Positions 1-10,943 of a DNA stretch of 64,000 nucleotides are shown here, piece after piece. The translations under genes were made by a program, and so were the position numbers. Position 1 is the first letter of the stretch. Each line of letters begins with the position of its first letter. The DNA is from Rhyacichthys aspro (lineage: Eukaryota > Chordata > Actinopteri > Gobiiformes > Rhyacichthyidae): the NCBI GenBank assembly GCA_036850595.1, contig CM072152.1, positions 2,251,640 through 2,315,639 on the forward strand, in the 5' to 3' direction. The notes beneath the pieces are model-generated. The model made no database searches, was not told the DNA's origin, and worked only from the letters and a program-made list of their open reading frames with translations.

Positions 1-1514
1 TTACACAATGCACCTTTAAAAGGCCATCTCTATCTTCCTAACATAACTTACATAACATGAAGGCTTTTACTTTCTACTGGAGACATTTTTGGGTGAACAC
101 TCATGATGGTGACTGGACAACATCCTTTCACCGGAGATTGCTTATTGCTGATTGTGCATGTGTCACACTCTTTGCGTGTCTTGCACGTGCATAATAGAAC
201 ATTTTTTGACCATCAGCAGGTTTCAGTCTTTTGACTCACAGGCTCATCACTCTAAACTGGTTCAAGATCCAACAGCAGTGGCACGCAACCAGGCTGTGAA
301 CGGAGAATCCACCCCCACACGGGCCGTACCTGCTCAGTGACTGTCGCTGTGCTCGCTCCGCCCCAGGCTCTTCATGTCTGCTCACGCTCACCCACACAGT
401 ACATCTATTTACAGTGTGAAAACCCCTCCAGGCACAGCACCGGTTGTTTATCACTCAAGACGTGACAAAGGATGTTGGTATGTCTGAATCAACAACACAT
501 CTGACAGTGAAACCTAGCTATAAAAAAATAGAGCTAAACAATGTGAGTAATTTTATTTAATTCAAATCATCTCAGTGTATCTCTGCCTCCTTCACCAAGT
601 ACTGAACTCAATGAGTCTGGACTCTAAGACTGGACTAACTCCACCTCCTTCACCAAACACTAACCTCCATGTACTTGTTCTAAGGCTGAACTTGGAGTAT
701 TTGGAGTTTATTACTGTTCAATGGGATCTTTTCAGTGTATTGTACACCGTTTTTACTCTTAAATTAGATCTGAAACAAACCAGTTGCCAACATAAATGCT
801 ATTCTATTTAGTATATAAGGTATATTTAGTATATACAGTATATATTTGTAACTCTGGTTCAGAATAAATCTTCCCTTCCGCCCACAAACCTCTCCACATG
901 TATCTGAAAGTAATTTAGGAGGCACTGAGCAGCACATTGAGGGCATACCAATATCCACAAGGTCCAATGGAAGCATACAGTGCATGTCTCATGTCCCAGA
1001 GCCTCTGCATCACAACAAACAAAAAAAGCATGTACAGAGCTGGATTTGACTCTAGAGTTAGCTGATGGACATTTGTAAGCTCTGTAGTGTGTTTTCTCCA
1101 GGTGCTGCAGGTTCCCCACCAGCCTTGAAAAACATGCACACTATACACACTATAAGGTAATTCTCTAGTTAGCATTAACAACCAACATACTGTCTCAATG
1201 GTTAAACCTCCTGACAGGTTACTACAGAGACACTGGAATGGATGGGCTAATGGTAGAGAGCAAATTTCCTTACATGAATTTAAACAAGGTTTAAATAGGT
1301 CCCTATTTGAGCTAATGCTCTCTTTATTGCAAAAGGACATTGTCAGTGCATCACTAACTCATTTTTAAATGTCATAAACCCACACCAGTGAGACATTATT
1401 AATGAATACCAAGCATCAGACTAATTTGCAGAAGATGCCTGCGCTGTACTGTCTCCTTGTGGCTACTTTGTGACTCTACAGAGAAACACATAGTTACATT
1501 ACATTCAGTTAACA
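1..1514. other. Intergenic DNA, no supported gene
   Basis: AT-rich sequence with scattered short open frames. The longest is a 141-codon minus-strand frame at 915-1340; it has no recognisable domain, no codon pattern and no homologue I know. A slightly GC-richer patch at 300-440 contains a minus-strand ATG followed by a 13-codon frame and a CAG/GTACGG donor-like site, which is too little to call an exon. Confidence 0.5.
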
Positions 1515-1990
1515 TCAGGGCCGGTTCTAGCCTGTTGCATTGGGGTGGGCTGATACAAATTATAGGTGGGCAACAGTATCTTGTAGTGTAAAAAAGCATG
1601 AAAAACTCAAGTTATTCTTTTTGTTATTACTTTTTACATTGAATGTTTTAAGTAGCTCAGTTCATTACAACCTATATTTTCTACTACAGCTCTCAATGAG
1701 CCCAGCCACAGGTTGTCCAAATTGGTCCATAATATGATAAATTGTATTTCATAATTAATAAATGTCGTAATGCGTTGTACTGATATAACACTCTGTCTTT
1801 CCTCTTAATTTTTTTTAACTTTTGTATGCTACTAAATATCTTTTAAGCTAACAGCACTAATTGGTGACTATATTATCTCCAATGTCTCAACACAATGAAC
1901 AGAGACCAGCTTAGCAAATTTGGGGCCCTAGGCAAACCTTTGAGAAAGGGCCCTTCCTCACGTCTGTCTTATTGTACCGGTAGGCCTAGA
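1515..1990. mobile_element. Decayed DNA-transposon-like repeat (hAT-like ends)
   Basis: The left side has a CAGGGCCGGTTCTAGCC-type start. The right side has a run centred on GGGGCCCTAGGCAAACC near 1922, the same sequence that recurs at 21375 in intron 3 of cdk5rap1. Such ends are common on non-autonomous hAT-like elements of fish. The extent is approximate, and a further GGGGCCC-rich end with CACGCCACTGAC at 2140-2192 may belong to the same or an adjacent element. No target duplication could be confirmed, so the class is an inference. Confidence 0.35.
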
Positions 1991-3071
1991 TTCTGTCGTC
2001 CCTGCATTGTCATACAGCGTATATGTGTTTTTCACATTATTATTCTTTGGGTTTAAAATCTTTACTGACAAACTTAAAAGTACTTTAAATGTAAGTTTTT
2101 GTCTTCGTAGTCATTCTAAGGATGTATGCTGCTTGTTGGGGCCCTTGCATGTTGGGGGCCCTCGGGCTAATGGTAATCACGCCACTGACAGAGACAACAC
2201 AACAACAGAATGTGTCCTGGCATTAGACTTTGGTTGTGGATGAACTTTACCGGTCCATGTCTCACCTGGTCCTGCCTCAGACTCTGCTCTAACACTGTTG
2301 TCTGTCTGTGTCCCTGTCCGTCCTCCTTACTCCTCTGCTGTTTAACAAAAGGAATGTAAAAGTGCAAATCTGCATTTAATTATGTTATCACTGGAGGTCT
2401 GATCCTGTTTTTACATGTTCATACACTTCATTTATCCCTATTAAAATGTTTTAACATTTGTTATAGTAATTTTGGTCAATTTGGTCCACTGTTTTGAATC
2501 TAAAACCTGCTTATCAAAGGTTTTTGGGGACCCTAAACATGAAAAATGCCTCCTTTCAAAGACATATAACAGTATCAGTGTTACATCCAAATGCCTCTAG
2601 AAGCATCTGAACACAGGTTATAATAATGATAACAAAAGATTTGGCCTTGGCCACACTCCCATACTCTATATAATCTGTAGGCTATATAAATACAGATGTA
2701 GCCTGCTGCCTCATGTGCCACATTATTTATGGAAATTCCTTCCTGCTCTTGGACAAAATATCTACGTTCAAAAATGTTTTTGACATGAGGGGAGTTTAGA
2801 GGTTTGATTTGCTTTACTCAAACCTATAAATTCCACTGGTGTCTGTCTCTGATGTTTTTCTCTGGTACTGTCCCTAGATACATAGATCCTTTTACTTAAA
2901 ATGATTAATATCGATGTTATCCCAAATCTATTGAGATTAAACAAAATCTGGCATAAAGTTTAAAGTCTTACTGTTTAGCTCAAATGCACTGTTTCTAAAT
3001 GATAGTTTTTTCTTTTTTTAATTTAATCAAGTGTTACATATTATTTACCAAATGCTTAGACAGACTTGATT

Positions 3072-3104
3072 AAAGGTGAATTTTAATAATTAAAATTCAC
3101 CTTT
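3072..3104. repeat. 33-bp palindrome
   Basis: Two perfect 16-nt arms (3072-3087 and 3089-3104; left arm AAAGGTGAATTTTAAT) are separated by one base. It is AT-rich, could extrude as a hairpin or be a remnant of a small inverted-repeat element, and has no gene nearby. Confidence 0.85.
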
Positions 3105-4677
3105 TATACTGGTTAACCTGTCTGCTGACCCCTTGTAGTTAGCTCTGTCTAATCTGTTCCATTTTGTAATTGTGGACAGTGAGACCTTTAGAGAAAACAC
3201 AGTGCAAAGTTAGCGAACTCCTGCATAAAACAGGGGCAGGGGCAGGAGTGGACCAGACCATTCTCAGGAGAGGTAGGGGTGGACCTAGTGTATATAATCA
3301 TTCACAGGATGGACTCCAGTAGTTTCCAACTGGATGCAGTTCCAAGCTTCGTCCAGTTGTCTTTGTAGGACTGAGAACATACAGAGATTACATGCCAACA
3401 TTACTGAGACAGAGCAACATTGTAGTCATTTTATCCTATAATTAAATTCACACCCGAATATATACATGACTATATGAATATATACATGAATATATACATA
3501 TATTATTACCCATGATGCCTGGTATTAAAGTTTTAGGTCTTCAATAAATATTAGACATAACTTTAGTCCATTCAAATTAGTGCATACACATAATATAAGA
3601 GGGTTTTTTTTTGTTTTTATCATTGTGCGACTAATGTAATGCTGGAAATAGTCACCGAACACACTATTTAACATGCTGTTTTTAGTCCTGTACTAAAGTA
3701 TATGGGTTTTGCAATCATATATTTACACTTCTCAAAGATGTTTGGAAAACATGGCAGCCAAATCACTCAGTGCTTATCTTGGGGGTGACTAGTGTTATGG
3801 CAACAAAATATATCAGAAAAAATAGTGAGACTGGTTTTGGTAAAGAGGTTTATTATGTTGTGTATATTAAAGGCCTTAGGAACTCATTAGATGTCTCTAT
3901 GGAAACTGATTGGGGAAATATATACATATGCCCATTAGGTCTGCCACTGACTATTACTGTTACCTTTAATTTTTTGCTCTTTACATTATGTTTTTCTTGT
4001 CTGAGTCTGCCTACATGTAATTTCATAAAAAAATACCACACCTCCATATTTCCACTTCTTTCCCAATAAAGTCCCAGTAAACATAGAGATCATCCATCCC
4101 TCCACTTCCATCTAAATTCTTAGAATAGCACACAAAAACACGGAGGAGGGGGAATTTAGAAGACTAAGCAGTTTTCAAAGCCTTCTGTAAAATAGAGTTT
4201 AAATAAAACACAGTCATATCTCATAACAAGTCAGTGAAGCTCAGGTATAATAGCTTGGTGTCAGTATTTTAAATATACCTATAGAGATATTTGGCAACTG
4301 GATATTCCACCTTATTATGTTGGCTTTGTCACAGTTATCAATGAATAGTGTGATCAAAGAATTAATAATGCTGCAACTGGGTTTTTGAGTTACATCAGAA
4401 CATACAATAAATTACATACTTTTTTAGGTTTAAAAATGAGCCTTACAAAAGAGCATTAATGTGAAACTAGACTTTAATGTAAAAGAAAATAATGTCCAGA
4501 CTGGTGATACTCACATACATTAAATAATCAGTAATTCGACACATTCTGCAGGCAATCTTCTTTTCGCTAACTCTGAAATAAGCCAACAACATATTCCAAA
4601 ATAACTGGTCAAATCCACCTCCTCAGTGAGGTTAATGTAAAGGCCTATCCAGCAGCGTGGTCATGTTCAGTGCTGTA

Positions 4678-4702
4678 CAACAACAACAACAACAACAACA
4701 AC
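4678..4702. repeat. (CAA)n microsatellite
   Basis: About eight tandem CAA units. It is a simple repeat with no coding context. Confidence 0.95.
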
Positions 4703-5252
4703 ACCACACTTTTAGTTGTGCCCCACTGTCAAACACTATCTACTGGGTAAGCATGGGTCTGTGAACTTACTGGCCAACAGAAACCAAAACCAAACTAAGG
4801 AACTAAAAGACCAATAAGAAACAAAGAAACATAAATCCAGAATTTGCAAATAAATTCAAACAGAATGCAATGATTACCATTATCTCAGTGAACAGTAGTA
4901 TATGCTACTAAACCAAATTTGCAATGTATTACAAGTGTAGGTGTATTTGATATGTACTGCAAGCTACAGCACTGGGGGCTGGTGTAAACTGTGGCTGTAC
5001 AGAGCAGTGTGGGTCCAGGTCCTGTCACTTCTGCCACATAGCCTCACAGTTCAGCTCCCGCTACTTACGCCACAGTGCTCCCAATTCTTTGGTCTTTTAC
5101 GGACAGACCCACTTTTGGCAACTGACTGATCATCTGGACAACTTCCTTGTTGTAATTGATCATTTTCTCATTTCAGAACAAAAATATGTTGCCCTAAGTA
5201 CACGGGCCAGCCCACATAGCATTTTTTTCAGTCAGTGCTGCCAGTTGTAAGG

Positions 5253-7565
5253 TCATATCTTCAGGAGGCTGTTGACAGCCTTGAGTTCATCGGGCGACAG
5301 AGACGTGAGGCTGTATCCCCTCAGCTCAGGCTTCCCTGTAAACAAACACACCACAGAAATGAAAAAGTGAACCCTGAGGACAGAGATCAGGGCTTCTTTA
5401 CACGTTTTCCATTTCGCCTTTATTTCACTCTGACTGACACTAGAGTCCAAAAATCACAAAAAGGATTTTCTCTTTCAATCATGAGTTACTCCTCCTCCAA
5501 GTGTGCTTCAATTAGACTGATGGCAAGCTACATGCAGTTTCCATCAGCTCATCCAGAGACATTTACAGTCTAATGACACTTCAGAGACAAGAACTAAACT
5601 ATAAATTTTCTGTGCAAATACACTTGTGTGGAGATGAGACATCAGTGACCTCAGTGCAGACACACAAAATATCAGACCTTTGGAGGATATCTTGTTTTTC
5701 TCAGTCTCGGGTCGGCAGGTTTAGAGAAACAGCAATATGTAATGTTATAATCCTGCTCAAACAAGCAAAAAGGATAGAAGAAAACCACCAACTGACAGAA
5801 ATATTTTAACTAATGAATGCATGCTGGCATTAAGACTGGAAAATAGAAAAGCTATAAATGGGCTCAGCTTTCAATCTCTCGGAACATTTGAACTGAATGG
5901 ATATGGAGTGTGTATGGAGCTTTTCAGTGAAAACACAGCACATAGGAGCGAGACATAAAGTGTTGGTAAGAACAGAGATTTTGTACGGGGAGAGAATCAC
6001 TAACAAAATAAAAAAATGCACAAAGTTAAAAGAAGTAAGAGTTCATTCATAGTAGTTAGCCTGGCTTTTGGCCTGTTTGGTGTGTAATTGGCCTGCCTAA
6101 TAAAAGGTTCTTACTTTTTTAAAGATTATTTTTAGGCCTTTTGCCTTCATTTGATTGGATAGTAGACAGACAGGGGAGTGACATTGGGTAAATGACCCGA
6201 GGCATTTGGTATACGCTCTACCAAGTGAGCCACCGAGGCACCCCTGCCTAATAAAAGATTAATAATAAAAAATATGGTAAAATTTATTTAAAGTGTGACC
6301 TGTAAAAAAACATATGAATCTATAAACTAAAAAATAGACTTCTACTGACACATGATATAGAGTTGTGCTGTGATTTAATCTCCTATTTTCCTATAGTTTA
6401 TCACACTGGATGCATGTGTGTGTACTCCCCTCAGTGCTGGCTTTTCAGAGGAAAACATGGTGCAGTTTGGATTTATTTCACTTTTCAAAAGCCCTCGTTC
6501 CAATGATCATCATTCACTTGCACAAATCGGTAAAATAACACATCGGCAGAGTGGTTTGCGCTCCTGCTTCAGAGCGTGGGTTCAATTTCAGGGCTGGCCA
6601 TTCTGTTTGGAGTCTGCATGTCCTCCCAGTGTTACTGAGGGTTCTCTGCAGCTTTCTCCCACCATTTAAAGACATACATGTGCAGGTGAATTGGTCAATA
6701 TAAATGGCCAATAGTGAGTGAATGGTGGTCAGTCTGTGTATGTCTCTAAGTGCTAGCCCTGAAATTAACAGTTCCAAAGCTGCTAGGCTCCAGCCACTTA
6801 TGACCCCTAACAGGAATAAATAGTAGAAGAATGAATGAAAAGGCTTTTGTATGTTTATTTAAACTAATGTCTGAAGTTTCCATCTATGTCTAGAATTCTC
6901 AAACGCTGTAAGCCAAATGTTTAGCCTGAGACTCTCTACAGCCTTACATATTCCTCCAGTTATAAACTATGAGATGTGTGACTGATGCATACACTCTAAA
7001 AAAGGCACAGGAAACCTTATAGTAACCAAAGAAACAACTGCTATACAGTGGAAGAATGCAGCATTGCAAAACTCCATCTGAACACATACAGTAATTGTTT
7101 TTAGACAGAAACTTAGCTGCACTCTACAGATGGAGAATAAAAATGGACAACTGCTGTGGTTACACTCAAACTAATTAAGGCTACCACATAAAGCCCAGTG
7201 AAAAAAAGCATGCCTCACCTTGTATATCATTCAGCCGATTTACTTTTGCCTTCAGTTCTTTCCGCAGATCATTGATCTCTTTGTCAAGCTGCTCCTGATC
7301 TACAAACAAGAAAAAGACAATGTGCCAAAGCACTAAACATAAAAACAGACCTTATTAAAATGATCTCTATTAAACTGTACCTCTCTGAATCATCTCTCGG
7401 GTTTTGTTTGACGGGAATTTGATGAAAATGTTGCCAAAGCAAACCTGGACTTTTTCTGTAAAAGACATCATAACATCATCAGGATTTACAGGATTACTAA
7501 TTAAAAAAATATAAATAATAAATTATTTTATAAAATTTTAAATAATATTTAATAATAATTTAATT

Positions 7566-7598
<33 letters not shown>

Positions 7599-8526
7599 TA
7601 CAATAATAATAATTTAATGTCTGTTTCCCTGTCCCTGTGTTAATGGAAATATGAATTAAAACTAATTACCAACTTCCTATATTGAATAGAAACCCTGCAC
7701 TGAACCAAGAAGTTTATGTTCAACTGTATTTTTGACTGACCGGACTGGGACAGTTCGTTCCTCAGTGCACTGAGAGCCTCTCTGTTCCGGTTCCTCTTTG
7801 AGTCCAGGTCCACAATCTAACAGAGAAAAAAGAAAAGAGTGCTTAGAGTCTATGCCTCTGTCAGGTAACATGTGCTTCATCTTTAAATTTTTGTTGTCCT
7901 TGTCTGAACTGCAGTCTCACAGCTTACACAGCAAAATTTATAGAGTGCTCTTAATTAGCCAAATAGTCCACAGTTAAAGACATTCTTTGCTGCTTCATAT
8001 CATTCACTTTAAAGTTAAAAGGAACATGCACATATTATTGATTAGGACCATTGTATTCAAAACTACTGCTGCCTTTGCTCTAAATTACATTTAAGCTGAC
8101 CTTTACCTAAAGATAAATTAAAACCACTCATCATAGACGCTGTGATCAAAGTGATTATAAATGGTAATCATGGTAATTGATATCAAGCAGTGTCATTTTT
8201 GTCCAAAAGGACAAGGCTCCCAACTTAAGAGCTCAATTGTTTTATGGTTTTGTCTTATCACACCTAAACAAACAAAGCAATTCCTGCCGATAGCAGATAT
8301 TAGAAAATTATTTACTTTAGCAGCTGAGAGTCGTTAGCCAGCTAGCTTAGCAGCGGTTTATTACGTGCTCACAGTGTGTCTGACATGGTTAAATGTAAGT
8401 CTGTCACTTGTTTCTGGGTATCTTCGTCAGCAGCTGTGTTACCTGTTGTTTCGTAGTGAGAACATCCTCCGCCGCTTCTTCTACTTCAGTTAAATACTCC
8501 AACACGCGCTGAGAGTCAGTGTCCAT
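5253..8526 (-). CDS. pdrg1: p53 and DNA-damage-regulated protein 1 (prefoldin-like subunit), complete
   Basis: Five minus-strand coding exons: 8526-8443, 7816-7741, 7455-7381, 7299-7219 and 5335-5253. All have GT-AG borders, phases match, and the sum of 399 nt encodes 132 residues (human PDRG1 has 133). The start is MDTDSQRVLEYLTEVEE. Exon 2 gives IVDLDSKRNR, exon 3 the conserved VCFGNIFIKFP, exon 4 the heptad-like DQEQLDKEINDLRKELKAK, and exon 5 GKPELRGYSL up to a TGA. This is a small beta-type prefoldin fold with two helices. From family knowledge, PDRG1 is a subunit of the URI1/R2TP-associated prefoldin-like complex that helps assemble RNA polymerases and PIKK kinases, and its transcript responds to p53 and UV in mammals. 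Intron 4 is unusually long (1.9 kb) and carries two SINEs. The start was chosen because it is the only in-frame ATG and aligns with the family N-terminus. Very secure. Confidence 0.95.
6107..6242 (-). mobile_element. tRNA-derived SINE with 15-bp target duplication (family A, copy 1)
   Basis: Read on the minus strand, the element begins with a tRNA-like head (GGTGGCTCACTTGGTAGAGC resembles a Pol III A box). It ends in a tail containing GAAGGCAAAAGGCC and A-rich sequence. It is flanked by a perfect 15-bp direct repeat, CCTGCCTAATAAAAG, at 6092-6106 and 6243-6257, the footprint of LINE-mediated insertion. It lies in intron 4 of pdrg1. Related copies are at about 22390-22580 and 36866-36960. Confidence 0.85.
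6540..6838 (+). mobile_element. tRNA-headed fish SINE (family B, copy 1)
   Basis: A tRNA-like head (GCAGAGTGGTTTGCGCTCCTG, then a GGTTCAATTTC B-box remnant near 6580) is followed by the body common in teleost genomes: TGGAGTCTGCATGTCCTCCC, a decayed TTTCTCCCACCATTTAAAGACAT and GTGAATTGGTCA. The tail includes GCTCCAGCCACTTATGACCCC and AATAAATAGTAGAAGAATGAATGAA. It lies in pdrg1 intron 4 in antisense to the gene. Further copies or fragments are at 34838, 35985, 41366, 47190 and 49945. I do not assign a database family name. Confidence 0.75.
7567..7614. repeat. (AAT)n microsatellite in pdrg1 intron 2-3 region
   Basis: About eleven tandem TAA units followed by an imperfect extension, lying between exons 2 and 3 of pdrg1. 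Confidence 0.95.
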
Positions 8527-9095
8527 GACTGCACCAAAATAATTCCGCAGAGAAACACAAACTCATAAAACACTGGTTCCTCCTCGGTATTCTTCTGCTG
8601 TCAAGTGGTATACTCTTGGACATATTACCACCACCTTCTGGAATGGAGTGCAAATGAGAGAAAGACTTCAAATCATAGTACCTTGTTGACTGCATATGGA
8701 AGTTTAGCTAGAATGGCTGGTATCAAAGACAAAAAAAAAACTTTACTGGTGTGGTGTGCGTCTATCAAAGAAGACACACTTTGATAAATACATCAGATTT
8801 TGTTTAATAGAAAAAAAGTAGATGTGATGTTATTTGTTTGTTATGCATTGAATGAGATACATAAATGCAAAATAAACGATTGATAACCAACCCTACCGAC
8901 CCTTATGATTGAATGTGAGCACAAAAAAAAAGGCTAAACCTGCTGTAATTTCACTGGTGATAGGTTACTGTATAAACAGAAAGGATATTACTGATCTAAT
9001 TGTACAATTACATACATGGAAGATCAGAAAAGTTGTGACAAAGGCAACAAAAGATGGGAAAATAACTGGAACAAATAAAAAACAAACGGATAAGC
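8527..9095. promoter_or_regulatory. Probable pdrg1 5' flank
   Basis: Sequence immediately upstream (on the minus strand) of the pdrg1 ATG must contain its 5' UTR and core promoter. No TATA box or strong GC-rich island is obvious. A short CACCACCTTCTGGAATGGAGTG motif near 8628 resembles sequences at 61885 and is probably repeat-derived. Assignment is by position only. Confidence 0.35.
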
Positions 9096-9860
9096 CTTTT
9101 GCAACTAATTAGGTTAATAGGCAACAGGTCAGTAATAGACTGGGTTTAAAAGTAGCTTTAAAGAAAGACCCCCTTAGAAGTAAAGATTGGCAGATGGTTC
9201 CCCAGAAAACAAAGAAAGAAAGATATCTCTGTAAAAGGGACTAGATCTAAGGCTAGTATTGGCTCAGGAACACTTCAGAAGTCTCTGTCTGTGACACAGT
9301 TTGGTGTCCATCATGTTCTTTGGGTCAAAGGTCATTTAAAAATGGACTGAGGCAAAACAGAAAATCAGATATTTTAGAGCAACAGCTCATCTCTTATCCA
9401 GACAATATCATTTTTAGGGAAGACCTTTCATATTTTACAAGAAAATGCTGAACCACACACCTGCATCATGGTGTCTCATGGTACAGCAGTGTGGCTTCAC
9501 AGTTGTAGAGTCTGGGTGCCGAACAGGCCTGTTTCCAGACCAGACTTTCCCCAGTAGAAAATATTTGGTGCATCATAAAATGAAAAATCCAGCAAAGTCG
9601 ACCCAGGACTGTTGATCAGCTAGAATCCTACATCAAACAAGAATGACTAACCTTGGAGTCTGATATGTTCTATGCAGGTGTCCACTTGTTAGGACAAGCT
9701 GACCACTGGGAATCTGGAAGATATACCGTAGTTTATATGGCCCTGTGATTAAGGTGTACACAACAATAGACTTATTGTTTGCAGGCTCATCGCACTGCTT
9801 AAGGTAAATATGAATACTATGTGCAGGCTGCTCACAAAATATCTAATGAAGACCATGATG
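9096..9860 (+). mobile_element. Decayed, internally deleted Tc1-like transposase relic
   Basis: Pieces in the order of a Tc1-like transposase coding strand are recognisable. They run from GGCTCAGGAACACTTCAGAAG with CTCTGTCTGTGACACAGTTTG, through TCATTTAAAAATGGACTGAG and AGAGCAACAGCTCATCTC, to a block ending with ATATTTGGTGCATCATAAAA and GACTGTTGATCAGCTAGAATCC. Stop codons and frameshifts break every frame, so it is a dead fossil. Terminal repeats were not located. It lies between pdrg1 and tarbp2. Confidence 0.7.
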
Positions 9861-10943
9861 AATTCTGGAGACAGCATTCAATCAGACAGTAGCAGCAGCA
9901 ACGATAGCCTCTGATATAGAGAGCTGAGAAATATTAAAATGTTATAATTTATTGAGTGAAATACAGAAGAGAAAAAAACACTTAAAATCTGAATATTTGT
10001 TACTTAGCACAATTTGGGATGAAAAACAGAAGCACACGGATGAATGGTACTGTGTCAATAACCCAGCTCTTTTAAAGAGTGCACGATTATTTTTTCAATC
10101 AGCCTCAACTTAATAAACCATCATGCAAAGTTCACTTTTGTTGAATAATTTAAAATAAAAGCAGTGTGATTTATACAATGCAATAAGAAAGTTCTACATT
10201 TCTATATGAACCCAAACTTAGTTTGAATTTGAATACCTACACATTAAAAATACAGGGGATGTGACAACTTCTGCTGTCCACAAGTAAAACATCAGATAAC
10301 ACAACTGGGATTTGCTGAAATGTACAATTAGTAGTAACAATAGTTTTTTCTTCTAGATTGATGAATTCAAGAGAATAACACTTTTGAGACATTTTGTATT
10401 AAACTAATCTGAGTTCTTTAGTAAATTGGGAATTGAAAAGTAGGAATCTTCAAAACAAGGTTTGACTCCAAATTCACAACACAATGCTGTAAATCTAATT
10501 TCCTCCAGTGGCTCATCAGGGGCTGTCCTTGAAAATATCCAAGATTTCGTTAACGTCTGGAGAGTCCCTTTTTCTCCTTTTTTCAACAAGTGACAATTCA
10601 TTTGGTTCCGGCTGCATTGGCTATTTTTATAGAGATAAAACACCAGTAAAGAATGTTTTTCCAATAAACCAGTGCCTTTGGCATTCCACTTTGTGTCCTG
10701 GAAAAACAGAGGACAGCAACAATACTTAAAAAATAGTTTAAATAAATCTGGGACATGTAAAAGAAAAATGTTCATGTTTTGGGATTAATTGGCAATGATC
10801 AAATTCAGACCAAAAAGAGGGGGCTCCAAGAGTCAAATTTTCAGTCTTTTCAAATCTGAGGTAATTCTGGTTCTTGGAATAGATAATAAAATGTGGCAGC
10901 TGCTGGGTCCTCTCTGGTCCATAGTCTCTGGACTCAAGAGCCC
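9861..10943 (-). other. Probable tarbp2 3' UTR and flank
   Basis: Sequence downstream of the tarbp2 stop. A minus-strand AATAAA is present at 9953-9948, about 1 kb past the stop, and could be the poly(A) signal; I saw no closer canonical hexamer. Open frames here (for example 10404-10775 minus) lack any domain and are probably chance. Confidence 0.4.

Larger units (their letters stand above)
1991..5252. other. Intergenic DNA downstream of pdrg1
   Basis: AT-rich DNA with no exon that I can support. It holds a 33-bp palindrome (3072-3104), an alternating TATATACATG-type stretch (about 3455-3505) and a CAA microsatellite (4678-4702). Short open frames such as 3770-4069 show no domain. The 3' UTR of pdrg1 should occupy the upper end, but I found no clear minus-strand AATAAA close to the stop codon. 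Confidence 0.5.

Noticed and set aside
300..400. Minus-strand first exon (MKSLGRSEHSDSH followed by a stop, CAG/GTACGG donor)
   Set aside because: The frame stops before the donor, CpG density is modest, and the downstream gene would lie outside the window. Not enough to call.
915..1340. 141-codon minus-strand open frame
   Set aside because: No domain, no flanking splice signals that join to anything, and ordinary AT-rich composition.
3770..4069. 99-codon plus-strand open frame with a hydrophobic C-terminal half
   Set aside because: The initiation codon is not ATG, the hydrophobic part is explained by T-rich DNA, and an antisense frame of similar length exists.
10404..10775. 123-codon minus-strand open frame
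   Set aside because: Lies in the probable tarbp2 3' UTR. Its composition is Phe/Cys/Leu-rich, as expected from T-rich DNA.
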